Source of the DNA: Acinetobacter sp.
Lineage (GTDB): Bacteria > Pseudomonadota > Gammaproteobacteria > Pseudomonadales > Moraxellaceae
Direction of reading: 5' to 3'
NCBI GenBank assembly: GCA_008017255.1
Contig: SSHD01000116.1
Coordinates: forward strand, 1-5,707
DNA: 5,707 bases
The translations under genes and the position numbers were made by a program. Each line of letters starts with the position of its first letter. The stretch's first letter is position 1. Below, in pieces: positions 5,496-5,707 of the stretch. A model generated the notes under the pieces. The model saw only the letters and a program-made list of their open reading frames with translations. It was not told the DNA's origin and made no database searches.

Positions 5496-5707
5496 TTTTT
5501 AAACCCATAAATGCTAAATGAGTTGCGACATCGACCACAGCATTGACTTTGCGCTCATTTAACAGGAAATTTAAATTGTGCTTGGTTTAACATTTCCCAA
5601 GCTAAATGTATGTTATTACAAGAATTCAACAAATATTCAACTTTATTATTGCGTAATTTTATGCTTATATTTTTTTTATCCACGTTTTGGATGCCACTAA
5701 GAAAAGG
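5496..5707. other. AT-rich non-coding end of window, no gene recognised
   Basis: No ORF with a ribosome site or recognisable protein is seen on either strand, and no tRNA or rRNA. Two small inverted repeats are present: TAAATGAG/CTCATTTA (5515-5522 with 5554-5561) and GCTTGG/CCAAGC (5580-5585 with 5597-5602). Neither has the T-run of a terminator. A run of eight T at 5670-5677 and the TTATAT hexamer at 5665-5670 could belong to a promoter for a gene beyond the window. Confidence 0.4.

Noticed and set aside
5661..5707. Open frame starting at ATG 5661 with a hydrophobic beginning (MLIFFLSTFW) running off the window.
   Set aside because: Only 15 codons are visible, there is no ribosome site before it, and the hydrophobic residues come from a T-run. 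It is too little to call a gene.

Overview
The window looks like chromosomal DNA from Acinetobacter or a close relative in the Moraxellaceae. The basis is protein-level recognition: an Acinetobacter-type AhpC, an AlkM-type alkane hydroxylase and its divergent AraC-family regulator AlkR (the alkM/alkR arrangement known from Acinetobacter baylyi), and a gammaproteobacterial HrpA. The species cannot be told from sequence reading alone.

Layout from left to right. (1) Positions 1-222 are a perfect inverted repeat (91-bp arms, 40-nt spacer) that folds the hrpA sequence back on itself and runs to the window edge. The hrpA stop codon is made by this fold-back, so hrpA (82-1818, minus) is only the N-terminal, roughly 45 percent part of a protein that is normally about 1300 residues. 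A fold-back at a contig end is the likeliest cause. (2) Inside hrpA, a 110-bp palindromic G/C-run repeat (251-360) is read through in frame and adds about 44 residues to the winged-helix region. (3) A 336-bp divergent spacer separates hrpA from ahpC (2155-2718, plus), a 2-Cys peroxiredoxin. (4) A strong bidirectional terminator (2744-2771) lies between the convergent ahpC and alkM. (5) alkM (2782-3957, minus) encodes a membrane di-iron alkane 1-monooxygenase with all four signature histidine motifs. (6) The alkM-alkR divergent spacer carries a nested inverted-repeat structure next to alkM and two perfect 14-bp direct repeats, 21 bp apart, next to alkR. (7) alkR (4177-5214, plus) converges on a 72-residue DUF1653 gene (5211-5429, minus); the two stop codons share one TTAA. 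(8) The last 278 bp hold a plausible promoter for the DUF1653 gene and no recognisable gene.

Functional reading. alkM and alkR form a known inducible module: AlkR is expected to sense alkanes and activate alkM, and AlkM hydroxylates the terminal carbon of alkanes with electrons from rubredoxin and rubredoxin reductase, which are not encoded here. AhpC (peroxide reduction), HrpA (RNA helicase) and the DUF1653 protein are neighbours with no evident functional link to alkane use. I see no wholly new multi-gene system. The most interesting material is non-coding: the palindromic element inside hrpA, a possibly related structure in the alkM leader, and the helically phased direct repeats that are candidate AlkR sites.
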